From an uncultured bacterium (lineage in GTDB: Bacteria > Bacillota > Clostridia > Oscillospirales > Ruminococcaceae): a stretch of DNA of 45,626 nucleotides. The stretch spans positions 1 through 45,626 of the forward strand of contig CAJMLV010000023.1 of NCBI GenBank assembly GCA_905214345.1. Reading direction: 5' to 3'. The translations under genes were made by a program, and so were the position numbers. A model generated the notes under the pieces. That model saw only the letters and a list, made by a program, of their open reading frames with translations. It was not told the origin of the DNA and did no database searches. Within the stretch, counting starts at the first letter, position 1, and each line of letters begins with the position of its first letter. Positions 23,624 through 30,675 of the stretch are shown here, in pieces.

Positions 23624-25060
23624 ATGCCCGAGACCCATAAAAAGCAGGAGACCTTCCTTTCCAGCCTGATGAAGTATTCGGTGGCCACCTATCTGGGCTT
23701 TCTCATCAGCGGCGCCGCCCTGATAGTGAAGGGGATTCTGCCCCCCGACCGCTACGCCGTACCGGCGTCCTTCATGGCCTACACCACCTCCCTGATGAAT
23801 CTGGGGATGCTGGGTCTGGACCAGGGGCTGCTGCGATTTTTCCGGGAGCCGCCGGAAGGTGCCACCGGCCGCGCCATGTTTGCGGCCAGCACCCGGCTTT
23901 CCCTGCTGGTCATGGCCGTGGTGGGCCTGGTTGGTTCCGCCTTCTTTGCAGAACCCCTGGCCGCCGCTTTCGGCCTGGGCCAGGGCGGCGCGGTGCTGGT
24001 GCCCTTCCTGTTCCTGAACGCCGCGCTGTATATGCTGGTGCGTTATCTGAACGTGCTGCTCCGGCTGGAAAACAACGTCCGGGCTTACACCGCCGAAACC
24101 CTGTGGATGCAGGCCTGCCTGAACCTGTTGTTCCTGCTGCCGGGCTTTTTCACCAGCAAGACCTGGGTCTTCATTGCGGCGGCGGTGACCAGCTTCGGCT
24201 GTGTGGCCATTGCCTTCTGGTTCAAGGCCAAAGCCCCCATCCGGGCGGGCAAGGTCCCTTACAAGGCCATCTACCGCCAGATGGTGCCTTACAGCATTGC
24301 GCTGGCCCCCGCCGCCGTGCTGACCCCTCTGTTCCAGTCGGTGTGCCTGTCCTTTCTGGCCAGCAACACCGTGTCCCAGGGCTTGTTCTCCTTCGCATAC
24401 CAGCTTTCGCTGCTGGTGACCACCGTACAGGCCGGGTTCTCCACCTACTGGGGCCCTTATGTGTTCGCCCATTACCGGGACGAACAGGCCCGCATCGGGC
24501 GCATCCACGACCTGCTGAACTTCCTGATCTTCGGGTTCTTCTGCCTGCTGGTCATGTTTGAGGACATCATCTTCTTCATCTTCCCCAGCAAGGCCGCCTG
24601 CATGCGGTTCTTCCCCCTGATGATGCTGGCCGCGGTGTTCCTGATCCTGATGGAAGGTACCGTGTACGGCAATGCCATCGCCCGCCGTCCCCACCACGAC
24701 ACCATCGGCGTGGCGGTGGGCGTGGGCGCCGAACTGGTGCTCTGCATCTGGCTGGTGCCCCAGTTCTCGGTCACCGGCGCCGCCATCGCCCTGGTGGTGG
24801 GCAACGCGGTGATGTTCCTCTACCGCACCGTGACCGGCCAGTATTACTACCGCACCATCCCCAGCTATCCCCGCACCGTATCCGGCTTTTTGCTGGCGCT
24901 GGCCACCGCCGCGGTGGGTGTTGTATTTTACCAGCAGTTTGTGGTAAAGTTTGTGCTGGTGGGTGCCATCCTTTTCATCTACTGCACTCTCTACCGTCCT
25001 CAGCTGCAAAAGCTGTGGCAGCTGGGTCTGGGTCTGCTGCGCAAGCTGGCCCGCCGGTAA
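23624..25060 (+). CDS. polysaccharide flippase (Wzx/MOP superfamily)
   Basis: 478 residues with about 12-14 hydrophobic helices and few soluble loops. FLSSLMKYSVATYLGFLISG and the LLRFFREPPEG segment after a polar loop match O-antigen/teichoic flippases of the MOP superfamily (PF01943/PF13440 type). It would turn a lipid-linked repeat unit from the inner to the outer leaflet for polymerisation or acylation outside. TAAAGGAGC precedes the ATG. Fourth gene of the MBOAT operon, 31 bases after the transferase. The glycan repeat is unknown. Confidence 0.9.
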   Translation: MPETHKKQETFLSSLMKYSVATYLGFLISGAALIVKGILPPDRYAVPASFMAYTTSLMNLGMLGLDQGLLRFFREPPEGATGRAMFAASTRLSLLVMAVVGLVGSAFFAEPLAAAFGLGQGGAVLVPFLFLNAALYMLVRYLNVLLRLENNVRAYTAETLWMQACLNLLFLLPGFFTSKTWVFIAAAVTSFGCVAIAFWFKAKAPIRAGKVPYKAIYRQMVPYSIALAPAAVLTPLFQSVCLSFLASNTVSQGLFSFAYQLSLLVTTVQAGFSTYWGPYVFAHYRDEQARIGRIHDLLNFLIFGFFCLLVMFEDIIFFIFPSKAACMRFFPLMMLAAVFLILMEGTVYGNAIARRPHHDTIGVAVGVGAELVLCIWLVPQFSVTGAAIALVVGNAVMFLYRTVTGQYYYRTIPSYPRTVSGFLLALATAAVGVVFYQQFVVKFVLVGAILFIYCTLYRPQLQKLWQLGLGLLRKLARR

Positions 25061-25074
25061 GGAGGTTTCCCGCT

Positions 25075-25665
25075 ATGGAACACCTGGGCACCGTCCCGCT
25101 GCAGACCGGCCGCCTGATTCTGCGGCGGCTGACCTTTGACGACTGTCAGACCATGTTCGACCACTGGGCCGGTGATCCGCAGGTGACCCGGTACCTGCGC
25201 TGGAACACCCACCGGGACTGGACCGTTACCGCCGAGTACCTGTACGAGGTGGAAAAGTGCTATGCCGAGCCCACCTCCTACAACTGGGGGATCTGCCTGA
25301 AAGACGGGACCCTCATCGGTACCATCGGTGTGGGGCGAGCGGAACGGGCCGCTGCCCAAGGCTGGCAGGCCCTGCCCGAATCGCTGCACGGCACCGAGAT
25401 CTGGGAATCCGGTTACGCCCTGGGCCAAGCCTGGTGGGGCCAGGGCTACGCCACCGAAGCCCTCAATGCTGTGCTGGATTTCTGGTTTGACCGGGTGAAC
25501 GCTCCCTGGCTTTTCATCTGCCATGCCCTGGAAAATCCCGCCAGCGGCCGGGTGATCCAAAAAGCCGGTTTTCTCTATGACCACGATGCGGTATACCACA
25601 AGTATGACGGCACACCAGTGCCCTGCCGCGCGTATTATATACCCAACCCAAACAAGGAGATGTAA
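25075..25665 (+). CDS. GNAT-family N-acetyltransferase (RimJ/RimL-like)
   Basis: 196 residues. LQTGRLILRRLTFDDCQTMFDHW is the RimJ/RimL entry motif, LIGTIGVGRAERA is the core strand, GYALGQAWWGQGYATEALNAVLDF is the acetyl-CoA pyrophosphate-binding motif A, and ALENPASGRVIQKAGFLYD is motif B with the conserved N-x-x-S/G. It would acetylate an amine, such as a protein N-terminus or an aminoglycoside-like small molecule. The ATG at 25075 is set by AAGGAGG; an in-frame start at 25015 lies inside the flippase gene. It touches hflX with no gap. Confidence 0.93.
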   Translation: MEHLGTVPLQTGRLILRRLTFDDCQTMFDHWAGDPQVTRYLRWNTHRDWTVTAEYLYEVEKCYAEPTSYNWGICLKDGTLIGTIGVGRAERAAAQGWQALPESLHGTEIWESGYALGQAWWGQGYATEALNAVLDFWFDRVNAPWLFICHALENPASGRVIQKAGFLYDHDAVYHKYDGTPVPCRAYYIPNPNKEM

Positions 25666-26985
25666 ATGGACGACTTTACACTGGATTTCAACCCCGACCC
25701 TCTGAGTACACTGGACGATCTGGACCCCTTCCCTCCCCTGCAGGAGGAGGAACATACCGCCATTCCGGTGGTGCTGCTCAGCCTGGACCAGGGACGCTTC
25801 AACGCCCAGCGCAGTCTGGACGAACTGGCCGCCTTGGCGGAAGCCAACGGTATGGAAGCAGTGGCCACCGTGACCCAGAAGCGCTCCACCCCCGAGGCCG
25901 CCACCATGCTGGGCGAAGGCAAGGTTGCCGAAGCCCGGCTGGTGTGTATGAACACCCGAGCGGAAGCAGCCATCTTTGACGGCGAACTTTCCGGCAGCCA
26001 GATCCGCAACCTGTCCGCCGCTTTGCAGGTGGAGGTGCTGGACCGCACCATGCTGATCCTGGAAATCTTCAAGTCCCGGGCTTCCACCAACGAAGGCAAA
26101 CTGCAGACCGAACTGGCCATGCTGCGCTACCAGCTGCCTCGCCTGCAGGGGCTGGGCGAAGCGCTGAGCCGCCAGGGCGGCGGCGGTGGAGGCGGCGGCG
26201 GTGCCCGCCGCGGCGCCGGTGAGACCAAGCTGGAACTGGACCGGCGGCACCTGCACCACCGCATTGAGCACCTGGAAGGGCGGCTGAAGGAGCTGGAGAA
26301 GCGCCGGGGTGAGACCCGCCGCGCCCGCCAGAAGAACAATGTGCCGGTGGTGGCTCTGGTGGGCTACACCAACGTGGGCAAATCCAGCCTGATGAACGCC
26401 CTGTGCGGGGCAGAAATTTTTGAAGCGGATATGCTGTTCGCCACCCTGGACCCCACCGCCCGTCGCCTGACCCTGCCCAGCGGTCTGACCGTGGTACTGG
26501 TGGACACCGTCGGCTTTGTGAGCCGCCTGCCCCACCACCTGGTGGACGCCTTCAAGAGTACCCTGGAAGAAGCCGCCTACGCTGATGTGATCCTGAAAGT
26601 GGCCGATGCCAGCGACAGCGAGGCAGCCTCTCAGCTGGCGGTGACCGACGAGGTACTGGAATCCCTGGGTTGCTCGGACATCCCGCAGATCGTGGTGTAC
26701 AACAAGTGCGACAAGCCCGGGGCGGTTTCCTTTGACCCTGCCGTACTGCTGACCAGTGCCAAGACCGGCCGCGGTCTGGACGAACTGCTCCAGAGGCTGG
26801 ATGAGACCCTCTCCCATCGGGTGCGCACCATCGAGGTGCTGCTGCCCTACGATAAGTTGTCTTTGGCAGACATCCTGCGCAGTCGCGGCAGCGTGGCCGA
26901 GGAGGAATACCGCGCCGACGGCGTCTACTACAAGGGCACCGTCAAGATCGACGACCTGCATCGGTTTGAGGACTATATGCTCTGA
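25666..26985 (+). CDS. hflX: HflX-family ribosome-associated GTPase
   Basis: GTPase that splits stalled or heat-damaged 70S ribosomes. 439 residues. The N-terminal HflX domain has TPEAATMLGEGKVAEA; a linker with nine consecutive glycines leads into RRGAGETKLELDRR; then a helical arm. The G domain starts near 233: GYTNVGKSS (G1), DTVGFVSRLPH (G3), VYNKCDKPG (G4), TSAKTGRG (G5). Common HflX has RGPGE where this one has RGAGE. AAGGAG lies in the end of the GNAT gene and the ATG directly follows its stop, so the two are translationally linked. Confidence 0.95.
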   Translation: MDDFTLDFNPDPLSTLDDLDPFPPLQEEEHTAIPVVLLSLDQGRFNAQRSLDELAALAEANGMEAVATVTQKRSTPEAATMLGEGKVAEARLVCMNTRAEAAIFDGELSGSQIRNLSAALQVEVLDRTMLILEIFKSRASTNEGKLQTELAMLRYQLPRLQGLGEALSRQGGGGGGGGGARRGAGETKLELDRRHLHHRIEHLEGRLKELEKRRGETRRARQKNNVPVVALVGYTNVGKSSLMNALCGAEIFEADMLFATLDPTARRLTLPSGLTVVLVDTVGFVSRLPHHLVDAFKSTLEEAAYADVILKVADASDSEAASQLAVTDEVLESLGCSDIPQIVVYNKCDKPGAVSFDPAVLLTSAKTGRGLDELLQRLDETLSHRVRTIEVLLPYDKLSLADILRSRGSVAEEEYRADGVYYKGTVKIDDLHRFEDYML

Positions 26986-26999
26986 TTTTCCATACAAAA

Positions 27000-27046
27000 G
27001 CGGCAGGCCCGCCGTACCGTTTCCGGTACAGGCGGGCCTGCCTTTT
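27000..27046. terminator. bidirectional terminator between hflX and the SPFH gene
   Basis: Very stable 17-pair stem: GGCAGGCCCGCC plus GTACCG around TTTC (27002-27042), then TTTTG on the plus strand. The minus side also ends in CTTTTG. Confidence 0.85.
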
Positions 27047-27072
27047 GCTATCTCTCAGGAGGGACAATCGGA

Positions 27073-27993
27073 TTATTTGCCGGCAGCGGCAGCACCGCTG
27101 GTATCCCCGGCCACCGCCTTGATGGCGGAAACAGTGGCGGCCATGTCCTGCATATTGCTGGGCACAATGATCTTGGTCGCCTTGCCGTCGGCCACCCGCT
27201 CCATGGCTTCCATGCTGCGCAGAGCCAGCATATTCTCGGTGGGGGCAGCTTCGTTGATGAGGCGGATAGAATCTGCCTTGGCCTTCTGCACCAGCAGCAG
27301 GGCCTGGGCCTGACCTTCGGCCTCCCGGATCTTCTGTTCCTTCACAGCTTCGGCACGCAGGATGGCGCTTTCCTTCTCGCCTTCGGCACGGGTGATAGCC
27401 GCCTGCTTTTCGCCTTCGGCCAGCAGGATGCTGGCGCGCTTTTCGCGGTCGGCCTTCATCTGCTTTTCCATGGCGTTGCGGATTTCCTGCGGAGGCTCGA
27501 TGTTCTTCAGCTCAATGCGGTTCACCTTGATGCCCCAGCGGTCGGTGGCTTCGTCCAGGGTGGCGGTGATCTTGGTGTTGATCAGGTCACGGCTGGTGAG
27601 GGTCTCGTCCAGGGACATGGAGCCGATGATGTCACGCAGAGTGGTGGCGGACAGGTTCTCGATGGCGGCGATGGGACGGGTCACACCGTAGGCATACGCC
27701 TTGGCGTCGAACACCTGGAAGAACACAACGGTGTCGATCATCATGGTGACGTTATCCCGGGTGATGACCGGCTGCGGGGGGAAGTCGGCCACTTCTTCCT
27801 TGAGGGAAACGCGGCGGGCGATGCGCTCAATGAAGGGAATCTTCACATGCAGACCGGCGTCCCAGGTTTCCTTGTAGACGCCCAGCGATTCGATGACGTA
27901 GGAATTGGACTGCGGAACGATGACGATGCAGCGCACAACCACTACCAGCGCCACGATCAGCAGAATAGCGATAAGAATTACCGGCCAGGGCAT
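27073..27993 (-). CDS. SPFH/band 7 membrane protein (stomatin/QmcA-like)
   Basis: 306 residues. An N-terminal membrane helix (about 4-26, VILIAILLIVALVVVVRCI) is followed by the SPFH domain (about 27-190: VPQSNSYVIESLGVYKETWDAGL and MIDTVVFFQVFDAKAYAYGV). A charged coiled-coil follows (ADREKRASILLAEGEKQAAI) with a small C-terminal tail. Such proteins oligomerise and organise membrane microdomains. The start is the ATG at 27993 after AAGGAGGTAAC; the TTG at 28011 is less likely. It lies 79 bases after an NfeD-like gene, the common NfeD/stomatin pair, probably in one operon. Confidence 0.93.
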   Translation of the reverse strand: MPWPVILIAILLIVALVVVVRCIVIVPQSNSYVIESLGVYKETWDAGLHVKIPFIERIARRVSLKEEVADFPPQPVITRDNVTMMIDTVVFFQVFDAKAYAYGVTRPIAAIENLSATTLRDIIGSMSLDETLTSRDLINTKITATLDEATDRWGIKVNRIELKNIEPPQEIRNAMEKQMKADREKRASILLAEGEKQAAITRAEGEKESAILRAEAVKEQKIREAEGQAQALLLVQKAKADSIRLINEAAPTENMLALRSMEAMERVADGKATKIIVPSNMQDMAATVSAIKAVAGDTSGAAAAGK

Positions 27994-28072
27994 AAATGTT
28001 ACCTCCTTCAACTTTGAAAACGATTATACGAAACCGGGCGGCGCAAGACAGGGATACACCGCACCGGTCAGG

Positions 28073-28513
28073 TCATACGGTCTCTTCCACGGGGGCTGCC
28101 TGCACCGTCAGCACATTGCCTTCGGCGGAAAGCACCTGGCAGCGGCTCCCCTGGGGCAGCGCTTCCGCCGCCCGGGCCTGCCAGTCCAGCCCATCCACAC
28201 GGACCCGGCCGATTTCGCCGGGCAGAATGGCCTGCAGCACCACGCCCCGTTTGCCCACACTGAGGGCCGGGCCGTTGGTGACCGGGGTCTTTTTACCTTT
28301 GCGTCGGGAAGCCAGCATCGGTACCATAATGGCCAGGGTCACGGCAGACACCAGTGCAAACACCAGAAACTGCAGCGGCAGCGAGGCAGTGAACAGGCTG
28401 ACAATCAGCGCCACAGCAGCCCCCACTGCAAACCAGATGGAGATCAGCGCCGTGGTGGCGGCTTCGGCAGCCACAAATACGATCACAGCAATCAACCATA
28501 AGATGCTATCCAT
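28073..28513 (-). CDS. NfeD-family membrane protein
   Basis: 146 residues. Two or three membrane helices within 1-68 (ILWLIAVIVFVAAEAAT, ISIWFAVGAAVALIVSLFTA, FLVFALVSAVTLAIMVP) precede a soluble OB-fold domain of about 60 residues (VGKRGVVLQAILPGEIGRVRVDGLDWQA). This is the short NfeD form without a protease domain. AAAGGAGGG lies before the ATG. First gene of the NfeD-SPFH operon; its partner band 7 protein is downstream, and the two are thought to act together in membrane quality control. The promoter is at 28547-28575. Confidence 0.93.
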   Translation of the reverse strand: MDSILWLIAVIVFVAAEAATTALISIWFAVGAAVALIVSLFTASLPLQFLVFALVSAVTLAIMVPMLASRRKGKKTPVTNGPALSVGKRGVVLQAILPGEIGRVRVDGLDWQARAAEALPQGSRCQVLSAEGNVLTVQAAPVEETV

Positions 28514-28546
28514 AACATCAGGTCCCTCCTTTCGCTGTTTGACACA

Positions 28547-28575
28547 ATTTTAACAGCCTTGTACTGCAAAGTCAA
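28547..28575 (-). promoter_or_regulatory. promoter of the NfeD-SPFH operon
   Basis: On the minus strand TTGACT (28575-28570), 17-base spacer, TAAAAT (28552-28547). RNA would start near 28540 and the leader would be about 27 bases. Confidence 0.75.
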
Positions 28576-28673
28576 TATGCTCTTTTGTAAAATTGTAAAA
28601 TGTCCACCATTTTCCTGCCGCTGGGTAACGGGAAGCTTTTTCCCACTGTATGCCCCTGCCCTGTTCCGAATGC

Positions 28674-28720
28674 AAAAAGCCGCTGCCCATCCTGCACGGA
28701 TGAACAGCGGCGCTTTTTTG
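28674..28720. terminator. bidirectional terminator after the GH13 gene
   Basis: GCCGCTGcCCATCC (28679-28692) pairs with GGATGaACAGCGGC (28698-28711) with one mismatch. On the minus strand TTTTT follows (28678-28674); the plus side also ends in a T run at 28713-28719. Confidence 0.88.
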
Positions 28721-28728
28721 GCAAAATA

Positions 28729-30579
28729 TCAGTAGATTTTAAAGTATCCCACGTTCTGGGGCTGGTTGTCCTCCACCAGGATGGTGAATCCGCCGGGGTT
28801 GATTTCGGCGGATTTGCCGAACGCCTGGGTGCAAAGCAGGTGCGGGCCCCGGTTCAGGATGATCTCGGCGGTTTGGGTCTTGCCCACACGGCGGAAATGC
28901 AGCACATCCCCTTCGGCCTGCACCAGTTCCATGCGGCCGCCGTTGAAGGCGTCACAGTCCCGGCGCAGGGCAGCCAGATTGGCCAGAGGGCCGCGCAGCC
29001 GCTTTTCGGTGCTGTTCCAGTCGTAGAAAGCCCGGTTGAAGGGGTCGCGATAGCCCTGCATGGCGATCTCATCGCCATAATAGACGCAGGGCACGCCGGG
29101 CAGGGTATAAATCAGAGCATAGGCCAGTAGCAGACGGCGGATGGCGTCATCCATGCGGGCAGCAGGAATGCGCCGGCCGCTCTGCCAGAAGCGGTCCCGG
29201 CCGTTGGCGGGCTCATCCGCAATGGCAGTGATGGCACGCTCGGTATCATGGGTGGACAGGAAGTTCATGGCACAGTCCAGGGCCGGTGCCGGGTAGTTCT
29301 CGCAGATGGAGAGAATCCGGTCGGCCACCTCCCCGGCATCCGCGCCGCAGACAAAATCGATGGCGGCGTTGCGGAAGGGATAGTTCATGGTAGTGTCCAG
29401 CCCATGGCCCCGCAGATAGGTGCGACGATGGCCGAAGCCTTCCTTGGTGGTGGCATCCTCCCACACTTCCCCGATGAGCAGTTTGTCCTCCCCGTGGGAT
29501 TTGACGGCAGCACGAATCTTTTCGATGAAATCGTCTGGCAGTTCGTCGGCCACGTCCAGTCGGAAGCCGGAGGCGCCCAGTTTCAGCCAGGTATCGATAA
29601 CACCGCCCTCGCCGCAGACAAATTCCACATAGGAAGGCGAATCTTCCTGCACTTCAGGCAGAGTTTCGAACCCCCACCAGCTGCGGTAGCCGCACCGGTA
29701 ACCGGAGTCGAAGTCATACCAGCTGCGGTAGGGAGAGTGGCGGTCACGGTAGGCACCGCCGGGGCCATAGCGGCCTTCCCGGTTGAAGTAGCGGGAATCC
29801 GAACCGGTATGGCTGAACACGCCGTCCAGAATGATGCGGATGCCATAGCGCCGGGCTTCGGTGCACAGGTCAGCAAAATCCCGGTTGGTGCCCAGCAGCG
29901 GGTCTGCTTTCAGGTAGTCGGCGGTATTGTAGCGATGGTTGGAGTGGGCCTCAAAAATGGGGTTGAGGTAGATGCAGGCCACCCCCATCTTGTGCAGATA
30001 GGGCAGTTTCTGGCGGATACCCACGAAGTCACCGCCGAAATAGTCCATGTTCAGGTAGCCTTCCGGCTGTTCGGTGGGCCAGAAATAGGGCTCGCCGGTC
30101 TTGTCCGGGCGGTAGATGCGGTCGGCAAAGGGCATGGGCTTGTTGGGCACGCCCTCGCAGAAGCGGTCCGGGAAAATCTGATACATGGTGCCGTTCTTGA
30201 TCCAGTCCGGAGTGCGGAAATCCGGCTCATAAACGGTGAGCTGCCAGCAGTCCCCTTCCACCCAGGTCAGTTCGCCCTCGGCATTTTTGCCCCGGCAGAC
30301 CTTGCGGAAGTCGGTATACAGGTCAAAATAGTAGAAATACAGCCCCGAGGTGGTGGGGGTGACCGTTACCGAAAAATGGTTGGCCCCCTCCTCCTGGCCG
30401 GTAAAGTCCATACGGTAGTGTACCGGGTCTTCCCGGTCCTTGATCAGGACCAGGTGCGGGTCCACATACCCGTAATCCTGGGGAACATCCAGGCGCAGGG
30501 TGACGGCGGTGTTGGCCGGAACCGCGCCGAACGGGGTCTTGTACCGGGGCAGGCGGCTGTTGAAAAAGGTATGCGACAT
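28729..30579 (-). CDS. GH13 glycoside hydrolase (neopullulanase/alpha-glucosidase type)
   Basis: 616 residues. An N-terminal beta domain (1-120) precedes the (beta/alpha)8 barrel with PDWIKNGTMYQIFPDRF and the conserved GH13 regions: IILDGVFSHTG (I), GFRLDVADEL with the nucleophile Asp (II), LIGEVWED with the acid Glu (III), FLSTHDTER (IV). The ASNHRYNTADY segment between barrel parts fits neopullulanase or maltogenic enzymes acting on alpha-1,4/1,6 glucans. No signal peptide, so it works inside on maltodextrin or glycogen. The upstream neighbour on the same strand is glycogen phosphorylase, 96 bases away, so storage-glucan breakdown is likely. The ribosome site before the ATG at 30579 is weak. 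Confidence 0.93.
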   Translation of the reverse strand: MSHTFFNSRLPRYKTPFGAVPANTAVTLRLDVPQDYGYVDPHLVLIKDREDPVHYRMDFTGQEEGANHFSVTVTPTTSGLYFYYFDLYTDFRKVCRGKNAEGELTWVEGDCWQLTVYEPDFRTPDWIKNGTMYQIFPDRFCEGVPNKPMPFADRIYRPDKTGEPYFWPTEQPEGYLNMDYFGGDFVGIRQKLPYLHKMGVACIYLNPIFEAHSNHRYNTADYLKADPLLGTNRDFADLCTEARRYGIRIILDGVFSHTGSDSRYFNREGRYGPGGAYRDRHSPYRSWYDFDSGYRCGYRSWWGFETLPEVQEDSPSYVEFVCGEGGVIDTWLKLGASGFRLDVADELPDDFIEKIRAAVKSHGEDKLLIGEVWEDATTKEGFGHRRTYLRGHGLDTTMNYPFRNAAIDFVCGADAGEVADRILSICENYPAPALDCAMNFLSTHDTERAITAIADEPANGRDRFWQSGRRIPAARMDDAIRRLLLAYALIYTLPGVPCVYYGDEIAMQGYRDPFNRAFYDWNSTEKRLRGPLANLAALRRDCDAFNGGRMELVQAEGDVLHFRRVGKTQTAEIILNRGPHLLCTQAFGKSAEINPGGFTILVEDNQPQNVGYFKIY

Positions 30580-30616
30580 AGAAAATTCGTCCGTCCCTTC
30601 GGGGTGAGTTTACCCG

Positions 30617-30646
30617 AAAAGACCGCCGCACAAATGGGCGGCGGTC
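30617..30646 (-). terminator. hairpin terminator after glycogen phosphorylase
   Basis: GACCGCCGC (30621-30629) pairs with GCGGCGGTC (30638-30646), loop ACAAATGG, then TTTTCGG on the minus strand. The short T run suggests partial readthrough into the GH13 gene. Confidence 0.6.
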
Positions 30647-30675
30647 AGTTCCGGAAAGTTCAGTTTACGGGCGGC

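Noticed and set aside
21208..23688. 826-residue minus-strand open frame
   Set aside because: Covers the SGNH and transferase genes on the other strand, both of which have family motifs and ribosome sites.
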